Below, piece by piece: positions 1 to 8,520 of a stretch of 64,000 nucleotides of DNA; position 1 is the stretch's first letter, and each line of letters begins with the position of its first letter. Source of the stretch: an uncultured Steroidobacter sp. (GTDB taxonomy: Bacteria > Pseudomonadota > Gammaproteobacteria > Steroidobacterales > Steroidobacteraceae); NCBI GenBank assembly GCA_937864115.1, contig CALMII010000051.1, forward strand, positions 54,387 to 118,386, in the 5' to 3' direction. The notes beneath the pieces are model-generated. The model worked only from the letters and a program-made list of their open reading frames with translations. It had not been told where the DNA came from and made no database searches. Both the position numbers and the translations under genes were made by a program.

Positions 1-514
1 CTTTGCGCATCTCCTCCGGACCATCGACGATGATCGAGGGGCCGACGCGCGGATTGTGATTCCTGCTCTCGTCGCCCATGCCGCCGGTCACGCTGATCTC
101 GAGCGAACCGGCGCGGATGCGCGGCCCCGGCAGACGACCCGCGTCGACTTCATTGCGCACGGCGACACCGAGTCGCAGCTTCGCTTCGGACGCACCCCAG
201 GCGCTGGTGAAGCCATGATCGAGCAGCACCTTCGCGACGCGCGCGGTGAGCAGCGTGTGTTCTTCCGGCGGCGGCGTGATGAGATCTTCGGTCGCGGCGA
301 CGGTTTCGAAAGAGAGATGCGCGTGACCTTCCGTCATGCCGGGCATCAGGAACAGACCTTTGCCGTCGATCACCTGGCAACCCGCCGGGGCGATCTGGCC
401 CGGTGACTTCGATACGGCGCGGATGCGGTTGCCTTCGATCAGCACATCGCCTTCGAACGGCGCGGCGCCGCCAGCATCGAAAATCCGCGCGCCTGTGATC
501 AATGTGTTGGCCAT
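1..514 (-). CDS. Amidohydrolase family protein (N-terminal part, runs off the window)
   Basis: An open frame on the minus strand starts at the ATG at 514 and runs to the window edge, giving about 171 residues. It begins MANTLITGARIFD, followed by a short beta-rich segment (VLIEGNRI) and then PGMTEGHAHLSF at about residue 55. That is the usual start of metal-dependent amidohydrolases (imidazolonepropionase/prolidase-like), where the HxH pair binds the first metal. The remaining metal ligands lie outside the window, so the substrate cannot be named. It diverges from the VOC gene; the gap holds a REP pair but no clear operator. Confidence 0.8.
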   Translation of the reverse strand, partial: MANTLITGARIFDAGGAAPFEGDVLIEGNRIRAVSKSPGQIAPAGCQVIDGKGLFLMPGMTEGHAHLSFETVAATEDLITPPPEEHTLLTARVAKVLLDHGFTSAWGASEAKLRLGVAVRNEVDAGRLPGPRIRAGSLEISVTGGMGDESRNHNPRVGPSIIVDGPEEMRK

Positions 515-690
515 GAACCTGCGCCTCCCGGGGCACCCGGCTGTGGGTTTGCAGTGTCGGCATACTACTTTTTCCCCTATCCACCGGAATGACCGGGTAT
601 GCAGGCCCACTTGCCTGCGTCTGCTATGGCGCCGTTGACTGGTCTGCGCGGTGTTGTCTGAGCCAGAACGCTCACGCATCCTGCTGGCGT

Positions 691-746
691 TGTAGGTCAG
701 GCTTCAGCCTGACAGTTCTCAGGCCGGCTAAAGCCGGCCCCACAGG
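691..746. repeat. REP/BIME-like repeat, locus 1 (unit A + inverted unit B)
   Basis: Unit A (TGTAG + GTCAGGCTTCAGCCTGAC) is followed after a short spacer by inverted unit B (GGCCGGCT-AA-AGCCGGCC + CCACAGG). Both units are near-perfect hairpins with a 2-nt loop, and their outer ends TGTAGG/CCACA are themselves inverted. It lies between divergent genes. Confidence 0.9.
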
Positions 747-779
747 AAGAGCCACCACAGCCAACCTTCGGGATAGCCA

Positions 780-1256
780 ATGATCAGGGGAATCCATCAC
801 GTCGCCGTCCACGTCCACGACCTGGACCGGATGATGAAGTTCTACAAGGACGCCTTCGGTTTCGAACTCGTCGGCGAAGCGTTCAGCTGGCGCGACAGCG
901 ATTTCATCGACCGCATCGTCGACGTGCCGAACTCCGCTGCCAAGGGCGCGATGCTGCGCGCCGGCACCTGCTACATGGAGCTGTTCGAATACGAAGCACC
1001 GAAGCCCACCGTCTCGCGCGGCCTGCAGCCGTACGACAAGGGCTACACGCACTTCTGCGTGGACTGCACCGACATCGAGAAGGAGTACGAACGCCTGAAG
1101 GGCCTCGGCATGACCTTCAGCCAGCCGGGTCCGATCGACGTCGGTCACGTGAAGTCGATCTACGGGCGCGATCCGGAGGGCAACCTGATCGAGATCCAGC
1201 AGACGGCGGATCACTGCGATTTCCGCATGGGCAAACTGCCGCCGGTGCGGAGCTGA
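780..1256 (+). CDS. VOC (glyoxalase/bleomycin resistance-like) family protein
   Basis: This 158-residue protein is the length of a single VOC unit with two beta-alpha-beta-beta-beta repeats. It starts MIRGIHHVAVHVHDLDRM, and the likely metal ligands are H7, E67, H91 and E138 (in GNLIEIQQ near the C-terminus). VOC enzymes include isomerases, epimerases such as methylmalonyl-CoA epimerase, dioxygenases and lyases. The sequence alone does not choose among these, and no obvious partner is adjacent. The ATG at 780 directly follows the REP pair and the conserved domain starts within the first ten residues, so this start is secure. Confidence 0.85.
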   Translation: MIRGIHHVAVHVHDLDRMMKFYKDAFGFELVGEAFSWRDSDFIDRIVDVPNSAAKGAMLRAGTCYMELFEYEAPKPTVSRGLQPYDKGYTHFCVDCTDIEKEYERLKGLGMTFSQPGPIDVGHVKSIYGRDPEGNLIEIQQTADHCDFRMGKLPPVRS

Positions 1257-1273
1257 AGAGAAGACCGGAAAAG

Positions 1274-1404
1274 AGAATGGCCGCAAAAAGCGCAAAAGGC
1301 GCAAAGGTCGGAATCGTGCTCTGAAGCTTTTGCGCCTTTTGCGCTTTTTGCGGCAATTTCTACTTCTTTTCTCCTTTTGCGTTCTATGCGCTCTTTGCGG
1401 TTAC
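1274..1404. repeat. CGCAAA-rich inverted repeat, copy 1
   Basis: The left arm (about 1277-1304, GGCCGCAAAAAGCGCAAAAG) is mirrored by the right arm (about 1327-1354, TTTTGCGCCTTTTGCGCTTT). A further CTTTTGCGTTC...CTTTGCGGTTACTC block continues to about 1404. It forms a long hairpin between the VOC gene and the oxidoreductase. The frame of the downstream gene stays open through it, but the protein probably starts after it. Confidence 0.85.
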
Positions 1405-1422
1405 TCCTCGTCCGACTTCCCG

Positions 1423-4400
1423 ATGACCCAGTCCGCCACCACTCTCGACGACAAGTACCTGCAGCCCCGCGGACGGGTCTTCCTCAACTCGAATCAGGCG
1501 CTGGTGCGGTTGCCGCTGGATCAGAAGCGGCGCGATCGCGCCGCGGGACTGGCGACCGCGGGCTACCTCTCCGGCTATCGCGGTTCGCCGCTCGGCGTGT
1601 ACGACTCTGCACTGTGGGGTGCGCAGAAGCTGCTCGACGCGCACGACATCAAGTTCGTGCCGGGATTGAATGAAGAGCTTGCCGTCAGTGCCATCCGCGG
1701 GACGCAGCAGCTCAAGTGGTTCGGCAAGTCGGCTTTCGATGGCATCTTCGGACTGTGGTACGGCAAGGGCATCGGCGTCGACCGCGCCTGCGAATCGCTG
1801 AAGCTCGGCAATCTCGAAGGCACGTCGGCGCTCGGCGGCTTTCTCGCGGTGGCGGGCGACGATCACGGCGGCAAGTCATCCGACAGCGCGCATCAATCCG
1901 AACACACGCTGATCGCGGCACTGCTGCCGATCCTGTATCCGGCGACCATCGACGAGATCATGGAGTTCGGTCTGTTCGGCTGGGCGATGTCGCGTTACAG
2001 CGGCTGCTACGTCGGGTTGAAATGCATTACCGATACGCTCGATCTGTCGGCGACCGCCGCGGTGCCGGACCTGAGCCGCACGTATCTCATTCCGACCGAC
2101 TACGAACTGCCCGCAGGCGGCCTGAACCTCAAACCCAATCTGCCGCCGCTGGTCGAAGAAGAAACGCTGGTGAACCGCCGCCTGCCCGCGGCCACGGCCT
2201 TCGCACGCGCCAACGGCATCGATCGCACCGTGATCGACGGCGAGCGTCGCACGCTGTCGATCGTCAGCGCGGGCAAGGCTTATCTCGATGTACGCCAGGC
2301 ACTCGAAGATCTGGGACTCGACGAGACGAACTGCCGCCGACTCGGTATCCGCCTGTACAAGCCGGGACTCATCTGGCCGATGGACCGCGAACGCCTGATC
2401 GAATTCGCGCAGTCGAGCAGCGCCGTGCTGGTCGTCGAAGAAAAGCGGCCGGTGATGGAAGACCAGATCGCGCGGCATCTGTATGCGATCGGCGCGGATC
2501 GCCGCCCTGCCCTCGCAGGCAAACAGGATCTGAAGGGCGCGCCGCTGCTGCCGGCAGTGGGCGAGCTCACGGTCGGCCACGTGCGCCGTGCCATCAAGAC
2601 ATTGCTGGATCAGATCGGCATCACCGATGCGCGCATCGCCGAACGGGCGTCGCTGTACGGCACGCTCGAAGCGCAGGCAGGGAAGCTCAGCAGCACGCTG
2701 ATCCGTCCCGCGTACTTCTGCTCCGGCTGCCCGCACAACACCAGCACGAAGATTCCCGATGGCTCGATCGCGCTCGGCGGCATCGGCTGCCACGGACTCG
2801 CGGCCGTCGTGATGGATCGCAAGACCATGCAGTTCGTGCCGATGGGCCACGAAGGGTCGCCGTGGGTGTCGGTGAGCCAGTTCGTCGATCGACCGCATGT
2901 CTTCCAGAACATGGGCGACGGCACGTATTCGCACTCGGGCGTGCTCGCCATTCGCGCGGCTGTCGCAGCGAAGGCGAACATGACCTACAAGGTGCTGTAC
3001 AACGATGCGGTGGCGATGACGGGCGGCCAGCCGGTCGAACTCAAGATGACGCCGATCGACCTGGTGAACCAGCTGCTGTCCGAAGGCGTGCGGCCGGTGA
3101 AGCTGGTATCGGATCATCCCGAGCAGTACGCGAACCTCTCGCTGCCGCCGAACGCGACGCTGCATCATCGCGACGAACTCGATTCGCTGCAGCGCGAGCT
3201 GCGCGAAATGAAGGGCGTCACCGGCATCATCTACGAACAGACCTGCGCCGCCGAGAAACGCCGGCGCCGCAAGCGCCAGCTGATGCCGGATCCGGACAAG
3301 CGCGTCTTCATCAATCCGGACGTGTGCGAGGGCTGCGGCGACTGCTCGGTGCAATCGAACTGCATCAGCATCCTGCCGCTCGATACCGAGTTCGGCCGCA
3401 AGCGCAGGATCGATCAGTCGACCTGCAACAAGGACTTCAGTTGCGTAAAGGGCTTCTGTCCTTCGTTCGTCACCGTCCAAGGCGCGAAGATCGCGGTGCG
3501 CGCGATCGGCGATGCGAAACGATTGCAGCAGTTGATCGATGCACTGCCCGATCCGCCGACGCGTGCATTGGACGAACGCGGCTACAACATCCTGGTCGGC
3601 GGCATCGGCGGCACCGGCGTACTGACGATCGGCGCGCTGCTCGGCATGGCCGCGCATCTCGACGGCAAGGGCTGCACCGTGCTCGACATGACGGGCATGG
3701 CGCAGAAAGGCGGCGCGGTAGCCAGCCACATCCGGCTCGGGCCGGACCCCACACATATATATGTGTCGCGGCTCTCCGAGGGCATGACGGACCTGCTGAT
3801 CGCCTGCGACCTGATCGTCGGCTCCGGTACCGCCGTACTGAAGACGCTGCGGCCCGGACACACCGCCGGCATCCTCAATACCGATGTCGCGCCGACCGGC
3901 GAATTCCAGAGCAACCGCAACATCGATCTCGGGGCGGATCGTCTGCTGGCCGCAGTCGCCTCCGCGGTCGACGGCGGCCCGCTGTTCGACCTGCACGCCA
4001 GCCGACTCGCCACCGAACTCACCGGCGACAGCATCGGCACCAACATCCTGATGCTCGGTTACGCCGCGCAGAAGGGATTGCTGCCGGTGTCGCTCGCGTC
4101 GCTGCAGCAGGCCATCCGGCTCAACGGCACGTTCGTCGAAGGCAACCTGCGCACCTTCGCGCTCGGTCGCCTGGCTGCGCATGCGCCGGAGGCACTGGCG
4201 CAGGAACTCGGCGAGAAATCCGAACGGGTGCCGCTCGGCACGATCGACGATGTCGTTGCCAGCCGCACGCGTCTGCTGACGGCCTATCAGAACGCGAGTT
4301 ATGCGGAGCGCTACCGCAGCTTCATCGACGACATTCGCTCGCGCACGCATTCCGTCAGGGGCAACGATGCCTTCGTGCGCGAAGTCGCACTCACGCTGGC

Positions 4401-4911
4401 GCGGCTCATGACCTACAAGGACGAGTACGAAGTCGCGCGGCTCTACGCCGATCCGCGCTTCCTGCAGCGCATGCGCGAACAGTTCGCCGGCGACTTCCGC
4501 ATGACGTTCCATCTCGCTCCGCCGCTGCTGCCGGGGCGCGATGCGAGCGGTCGACCGAAGAAGCGCGAGTTCGGCGGCTGGATGCTGCCGGTGTTCAGGC
4601 TGCTGGCGAGGATGAAAGGACTGCGCGGCACGCCGTTCGACGTGTTCGGCTACACGGCCGAACGTCGCATGGAGCGACGCTTGATCGAAGACTATCGCGC
4701 GCTCGTGGAGCGCATCGCTGCACGACTCGATGAGTCGAATCTCGTCGCCGCGATGGATCTGGCGCGCGCAGCCGGCGAGATCGCCGGCTACGGTCTGGTG
4801 AAGGACGCCGCGGTCGCTGCCTATGAGGCCAACCTGCCGGCGCTGCTCGCCGCCTTCCGCTCAGATCCCTGTGGGGCCGGCTGGAGCCGGCCTTCGGAGG
4901 AGTCAGGCTGA
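1423..4911 (+). CDS. Indolepyruvate:ferredoxin oxidoreductase, fused subunits
   Basis: This 1162-residue protein is of the fused type in which thiamine-diphosphate, ferredoxin-like and gamma domains are joined. It oxidatively decarboxylates arylpyruvates or branched 2-oxoacids to acyl-CoA, reducing ferredoxin. Visible features are CSGCPHNTSTK (about residue 433), the ThDP motif GDGTYSHSG (about 498), a cysteine-rich CEGCGDC cluster (about 635) and the gamma-domain GGIGGTGVLT (about 726). The ATG at 1423 is preferred, because an upstream TTG at 1330 would add residues encoded by the inverted repeat. The last residues (about GAGWSRPSEESG) and the TGA are encoded by a REP element, so the native C-terminus was probably replaced or extended by repeat insertion. 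Confidence 0.93.
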   Translation: MTQSATTLDDKYLQPRGRVFLNSNQALVRLPLDQKRRDRAAGLATAGYLSGYRGSPLGVYDSALWGAQKLLDAHDIKFVPGLNEELAVSAIRGTQQLKWFGKSAFDGIFGLWYGKGIGVDRACESLKLGNLEGTSALGGFLAVAGDDHGGKSSDSAHQSEHTLIAALLPILYPATIDEIMEFGLFGWAMSRYSGCYVGLKCITDTLDLSATAAVPDLSRTYLIPTDYELPAGGLNLKPNLPPLVEEETLVNRRLPAATAFARANGIDRTVIDGERRTLSIVSAGKAYLDVRQALEDLGLDETNCRRLGIRLYKPGLIWPMDRERLIEFAQSSSAVLVVEEKRPVMEDQIARHLYAIGADRRPALAGKQDLKGAPLLPAVGELTVGHVRRAIKTLLDQIGITDARIAERASLYGTLEAQAGKLSSTLIRPAYFCSGCPHNTSTKIPDGSIALGGIGCHGLAAVVMDRKTMQFVPMGHEGSPWVSVSQFVDRPHVFQNMGDGTYSHSGVLAIRAAVAAKANMTYKVLYNDAVAMTGGQPVELKMTPIDLVNQLLSEGVRPVKLVSDHPEQYANLSLPPNATLHHRDELDSLQRELREMKGVTGIIYEQTCAAEKRRRRKRQLMPDPDKRVFINPDVCEGCGDCSVQSNCISILPLDTEFGRKRRIDQSTCNKDFSCVKGFCPSFVTVQGAKIAVRAIGDAKRLQQLIDALPDPPTRALDERGYNILVGGIGGTGVLTIGALLGMAAHLDGKGCTVLDMTGMAQKGGAVASHIRLGPDPTHIYVSRLSEGMTDLLIACDLIVGSGTAVLKTLRPGHTAGILNTDVAPTGEFQSNRNIDLGADRLLAAVASAVDGGPLFDLHASRLATELTGDSIGTNILMLGYAAQKGLLPVSLASLQQAIRLNGTFVEGNLRTFALGRLAAHAPEALAQELGEKSERVPLGTIDDVVASRTRLLTAYQNASYAERYRSFIDDIRSRTHSVRGNDAFVREVALTLARLMTYKDEYEVARLYADPRFLQRMREQFAGDFRMTFHLAPPLLPGRDASGRPKKREFGGWMLPVFRLLARMKGLRGTPFDVFGYTAERRMERRLIEDYRALVERIAARLDESNLVAAMDLARAAGEIAGYGLVKDAAVAAYEANLPALLAAFRSDPCGAGWSRPSEESG

Positions 4912-4938
4912 AGCCTGACCTACAGCCTGACCTGCAGG
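4868..4938. repeat. REP/BIME-like repeat, locus 2, overlapping a stop codon
   Basis: Unit B (CCTGTGGGGCCGGCT...) is followed by inverted unit A and an extra partial copy (CCTACAGCCTGACCTGCAGG). The upstream oxidoreductase ends inside it, with its TGA at 4909-4911 in GTCAGGCTGA. It sits between two convergent genes and could terminate transcription from both sides. Confidence 0.9.
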
Positions 4939-4946
4939 AAGATCAG

Positions 4947-5318
4947 TCAACTGCCCAGCGTCACCACCGGCGCGAAGCCGCCGTAGATCATCCGCTTGCC
5001 GTCGAACGGCATGGGATTCTTCTCGGGGTTCATGCGCGGATCGGACTTCATCACTTCTTCCATTCGCGACATGGCCTTGTCGCGCGTGGCCTTGTCGGGC
5101 CATTCGACCCACGAGAACACGACGGCTTCGTCCTCGTTTGCCTGAACGGCACGCCGGAAATCCGTGACTTTCCCGTCGGGCACATCGTCGCCCCAGCATT
5201 CGAGGATGCGCGTCGCACCCATTTCCATGAAGACACTGTCGCCGGTGTTGGCGTGGTCGATGAACTTCTGCTTGTTCGCCTTGGGAACGGCGATGACGAA
5301 ACCGTCGATGTAGGGCAT
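4947..5318 (-). CDS. DUF1428 family protein
   Basis: This small cytoplasmic protein has 123 residues, the family's usual size. It has the characteristic opening MPYIDGFVIAVPKANKQKF, a central RILECWGDDVPDGK, and FSWVEWPDKATRD followed by the PMPFDGKRMIYGGF tail. The fold is a dimeric alpha-beta barrel of unknown function. It converges with the oxidoreductase gene and diverges from the DUF2868 gene. No pathway role can be read from the neighbours. Confidence 0.92.
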   Translation of the reverse strand: MPYIDGFVIAVPKANKQKFIDHANTGDSVFMEMGATRILECWGDDVPDGKVTDFRRAVQANEDEAVVFSWVEWPDKATRDKAMSRMEEVMKSDPRMNPEKNPMPFDGKRMIYGGFAPVVTLGS

Positions 5319-5366
5319 GACGCCTCCTCGTTTGACTACCGTGGTTGCCGACAGGATGGGGGCTTC

Positions 5367-5424
5367 TGTAGGTCAGGCTTTAGCCTGACTCTGATAAAGA
5401 GGCCGGCTAAAGCCGGCCCCACAG
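5367..5424. repeat. REP/BIME-like repeat, locus 3
   Basis: Unit A (GTCAGGCTTTAGCCTGAC) plus inverted unit B (GGCCGGCTAAAGCCGGCC). Both carry the TTTA/TAAA loop variant, and the compensating change on both sides keeps the stem. It lies in the divergent gap between the DUF1428 and DUF2868 genes. Confidence 0.9.
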
Positions 5425-5430
5425 TGAAGA

Positions 5431-5476
5431 GCCCCCCACCCCAGCCCTCCCCCTGCAAGCAGAGGAGGGAGCGGGA
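5431..5476. repeat. CCTCC/GGAGG repeat, copy 1
   Basis: CCCCCCACCCCAGCCCTCCC followed by CTGCAAGCAG and GAGGAGGGAGCGGG. It has the same layout as the copies near 31.2, 39.05 and 53.3 kb: a pyrimidine block, a short palindrome and a purine block. It lies immediately behind REP locus 3. Confidence 0.75.
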
Positions 5477-5563
5477 ATGAGATCTGTCACCTCAAGGACG
5501 AACGAGCCGCTGCCGAACCGACACTTCGCCCGGACGCAAAGGCCGGATTGCTATGATCCCGGC

Positions 5564-7051
5564 ATGTCCGCATCCGACCCGCAGCCATCCCTGTTCGCCC
5601 AGGCATTGGCGATTCCGGCCTGGCTCGAAGCCGACGGCGCGACGCCGTACGACGAACGGCTGCATCGGGAACGGCGCATTGCTGCCGATATCGACGCACG
5701 CGATCCGCTGACCCGCGTCCTCCGCTGGTGGGAACGCGCGGCAGCGACGCGACCCGTTCCCGCTGCCGATACGACGCTGATTGCACGACTGTTGCGCGCC
5801 CGACGCCTGATCTCGCTGCTCATGGTGCTCCTGGGCGGCGCGGCGGGTGCCGCCGCTGCGCTGGCGGTTTTCCATTACGACGGCACGTGGCCGGTCAACG
5901 TCGTCACCGTGCTCGCCTCGCTCGTGCTGTTGCAGATCGCATTGATCGTGCTGACGCTGGTATTGATGCTGCCGCAGATACCGGGCGTGCGTGCCGTGCA
6001 GGATCTGCTCGGCGGCCTGAATCCCGGTGCGCTGGCCGCCGCAGCGTATCGACGCCTGCGACGGGTCGACGATTCCCGCGCCGATGTGCTGGTCTGGCAC
6101 GAAGCGCGCGGTCCGGCGGCGAGCCGCTTCGCGCGCTGGCAGATGCTCGTGTGGTCACAAACGGCCGCTGTCGCATTCAATGCCGCCGTCGTGCTCACCG
6201 CCATTGCGCTGATCGCATTCACCGACCTCGCATTCGGCTGGAGCACGACCCTGCGGCTCAATGCGGATCGCGTGCATCGGATCACGCAGACGCTGTCGTT
6301 GCCGTGGCGCGAGTTCTGGCCTGCCGCAGTGCCCGGCGTGGATCTCATCGAAGCCTCGCGTTTCTATCGACTCGCGTCGGCGCCGCCGAGCCGCACGGTG
6401 GCGAGCGAACTGACGGGCTGGTGGCCCTTCCTGCTCGCCTGCATCCTGACCTACGGGCTACTGCCGCGCGTACTGATGCTGACGTTCGCATCGCAACGCC
6501 TGCGGACCGCAACCAGACATCTGCTGCTGGACGATCCGCGCACGCGTGCCCTGCTCGATCGCATGGACACCGCGGAAATCCAGCTCGGCGCGACGGACAC
6601 GGAGAACGCGCCCGGCACCCGCAACGAACTCGCCGCCGCACCGCCGGCCAGCGACGCCGATGCGCTCGCCATCGTCTGGTCGCATGCGCTGCCGGACGAA
6701 AGCGTGCCGCGATGGAGCCTGCAGCATTTGCAGCGACGCGTATCGAGTACCTATGCCGCGGGCGCAGCGACACTCGATGCGGACCGCGCGCTGCTTCGCC
6801 AGATCGCCTCGCTGCAGCCGCGCGCGACACTCATCTTCGTGCGCGCCTGGGAAGCGCCGCTGCTCGATCTGCAGGACTTTCTCGCCGATCTGCGCACTGC
6901 CGTCGGCCGCGAGTGCTCGATCATCGTCGTGCCGGTGTCGGCGGATCAGTCGCCACCCACGCGCGCGCAGCAATCGACGTGGTCGCGCTGGACGGCACGG
7001 CTCGCCGATCCGGCGCTCTACATGGAAATCGGGCTCGAGAGCGGCGCGTGA
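5564..7051 (+). CDS. DUF2868 domain membrane protein
   Basis: The 495-residue product has four predicted membrane helices at about residues 82-102, 112-136, 197-222 and 286-308, and a soluble C-terminal region of about 185 residues. This matches DUF2868 proteins, which are typically encoded beside a DUF3482 GTPase, as here. The next gene starts with GTG at 7048 overlapping this stop (GTGA), so translation is coupled and the two products probably act as a membrane-anchored complex. The function is unknown. The start at 5564 (MSASDPQ) is chosen over an ATG at 5477 that lies at the edge of a repeat. Confidence 0.85.
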   Translation: MSASDPQPSLFAQALAIPAWLEADGATPYDERLHRERRIAADIDARDPLTRVLRWWERAAATRPVPAADTTLIARLLRARRLISLLMVLLGGAAGAAAALAVFHYDGTWPVNVVTVLASLVLLQIALIVLTLVLMLPQIPGVRAVQDLLGGLNPGALAAAAYRRLRRVDDSRADVLVWHEARGPAASRFARWQMLVWSQTAAVAFNAAVVLTAIALIAFTDLAFGWSTTLRLNADRVHRITQTLSLPWREFWPAAVPGVDLIEASRFYRLASAPPSRTVASELTGWWPFLLACILTYGLLPRVLMLTFASQRLRTATRHLLLDDPRTRALLDRMDTAEIQLGATDTENAPGTRNELAAAPPASDADALAIVWSHALPDESVPRWSLQHLQRRVSSTYAAGAATLDADRALLRQIASLQPRATLIFVRAWEAPLLDLQDFLADLRTAVGRECSIIVVPVSADQSPPTRAQQSTWSRWTARLADPALYMEIGLESGA

Positions 7052-8460
7052 ACGATTCGCATCCGACCTTCGCCGTCGTCGGCCATCCCAACAAGGGCAA
7101 GAGCAGCATCGTCGCGACGCTGGCGGAAGACGACTCCGTGATCATTTCGCCGGACCCGGGCACGACGCGCCGTGCGCGCAGTTTTCGCATGCGCATCGAC
7201 GACCAGGTGCTGTACGAACTCATCGACACGCCCGGATTCCAGCGGCCGCGCAGCACGCTCGCGTGGCTGCGCGACCACGAACGCGACGCCAGTGCGCGGC
7301 CCGCTGTCGTGCGCGAATTCGTGACCGCACACGAGCGCGATGACCGGTTCCACGATGAATGCGAACTGCTGCGGCCGATCCTCGAGGGCGCCGGCATCCT
7401 GTACGTCGTCGATGGCGCGCATCCCTACGGCGTGGAATATGAAGCGGAGATGGAGATCCTGCGCTGGACCGGCCAGCCGCGCATGGCATTGATCAACCTG
7501 ATCGGACCGGGCGATCACATCGAGGAATGGCGGCGCGCGCTGAACCAGTATTTCTCCATCGTGCGCGTGTTCGATGCACAGCGTGCCGACTTCGCGCGAC
7601 GCCTGGAACTGCTGCGGGCCTTCCGCGAACTCGGCGAGGGACACGCGCAATGGAGCACGATGCTCGAACGCGCCGTGACGACACTGGATCGCGATCGCGC
7701 GACGCGCGCCCGGCGCGCCGCTGCGGAGATCGCCGATCTGCTCGGCGACGTGCTGTCAGCCCAGGAACGCGCGCCCGCACCGGAAGGCAGCGACGAGGCC
7801 GACATCTCGCGCCGGCTAGGCGAGCAGCTCAAGACACGCATCCGCCAGCGCGAACAGCAGCAACGCCGCGCGGTGCAGGCCATCTACCATCACGCCGCGC
7901 TCGCCGCGCAAGAGCAGCAGGTCGACCTGCTGCAGGAAGATCTGTTCTCCGAACGCAGCTTCGCCGTCTTCGGCATGTCCACGGCGCAACTCGCGGTGAC
8001 GGGTGCAGCGACCGGCGCGCTGACGGGCGGCGCCATCGATCTTGCGGTCGGCGGCGCATCGCTGCTGATCGGCGCGGGCGTCGGCGCCGTCCTCGGCGGA
8101 CTGGGCGCCGTATTCGGTGCGGGGCGTCTTGCGAAAGTGCAGGTGCTCGGCACACCGCTCGGCGGGCATCGCGTGATCGTCGGCCCGATCACCTCACCCA
8201 ATCTGCCGTGGGTACTGCTGGGCCGTGCACTGCTGCATCAGCGCCTCGTCGCCGAACGCAACCACGCCGTGCGCGATGCGCTGGTGCTCGATGCCACTGC
8301 GGGAACGCATCTGGCCGATGCGATCGACACCGGCAGACGCAAGCGCATGGCTGCGTGCTTTGCGCGCATCCGCGAGGATGGCGGTCTGAGCGCCGGGGAT
8401 CGCGAGGCGTTGATCGGCGAGATCGTCGGACCTCTTCCTGTAGGTCAGGCTTCAGCCTGA
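7048..8460 (+). CDS. GTPase with DUF3482 domain
   Basis: The 470-residue product starts at a GTG overlapping the DUF2868 stop. The N-terminal G domain shows a P-loop GHPNKGKSS (residues 12-20), a PGTTRRARSF switch-like segment, and DTPG at 60-63. The canonical NKxD specificity motif is not evident (NLIGPGD at the expected place), so GTP specificity is not proven. The C-terminal part holds a glutamine-rich helix and a glycine-rich hydrophobic hairpin (about residues 315-355), typical of DUF3482 and suited to membrane contact. The last residues (VGQASA) and the TGA come from a REP unit. The partner is DUF2868; no role is known. Confidence 0.85.
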   Translation: MNDSHPTFAVVGHPNKGKSSIVATLAEDDSVIISPDPGTTRRARSFRMRIDDQVLYELIDTPGFQRPRSTLAWLRDHERDASARPAVVREFVTAHERDDRFHDECELLRPILEGAGILYVVDGAHPYGVEYEAEMEILRWTGQPRMALINLIGPGDHIEEWRRALNQYFSIVRVFDAQRADFARRLELLRAFRELGEGHAQWSTMLERAVTTLDRDRATRARRAAAEIADLLGDVLSAQERAPAPEGSDEADISRRLGEQLKTRIRQREQQQRRAVQAIYHHAALAAQEQQVDLLQEDLFSERSFAVFGMSTAQLAVTGAATGALTGGAIDLAVGGASLLIGAGVGAVLGGLGAVFGAGRLAKVQVLGTPLGGHRVIVGPITSPNLPWVLLGRALLHQRLVAERNHAVRDALVLDATAGTHLADAIDTGRRKRMAACFARIREDGGLSAGDREALIGEIVGPLPVGQASA

Positions 8461-8495
8461 CATCTTCAGAGGCCGGCTGAAGCCGGCCCCACAGG
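8437..8495. repeat. REP/BIME-like repeat, locus 4, overlapping a stop codon
   Basis: CCTGTAG + GTCAGGCTTCAGCCTGAC, a spacer, then inverted GGCCGGCTGAAGCCGGCC + CCACAGG. The GTPase gene terminates inside unit A (TGA 8458-8460). It is placed between convergent genes. Confidence 0.9.
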
Positions 8496-8520
8496 AAGAG
8501 GAAGAGGAAGAGGAAGAGGA
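8493..8520. repeat. GGAAGA hexanucleotide tandem repeat
   Basis: About four and a half copies of GGAAGA lie between the REP unit and the stop codon of the convergent MaoC gene. It could vary in length by slippage but lies outside any coding frame. Confidence 0.8.

Noticed and set aside
1330..1422. TTG start extending the oxidoreductase upstream
   Set aside because: The added residues (LLRFLRQF...) are translated from the inverted repeat and unlike the family's N-terminus.
1876..4512. Long open antisense frame (about 880 codons) opposite the fused oxidoreductase
   Set aside because: Arginine/alanine/histidine-rich translation without motifs; a normal shadow of GC-rich third-position bias on the opposite strand.
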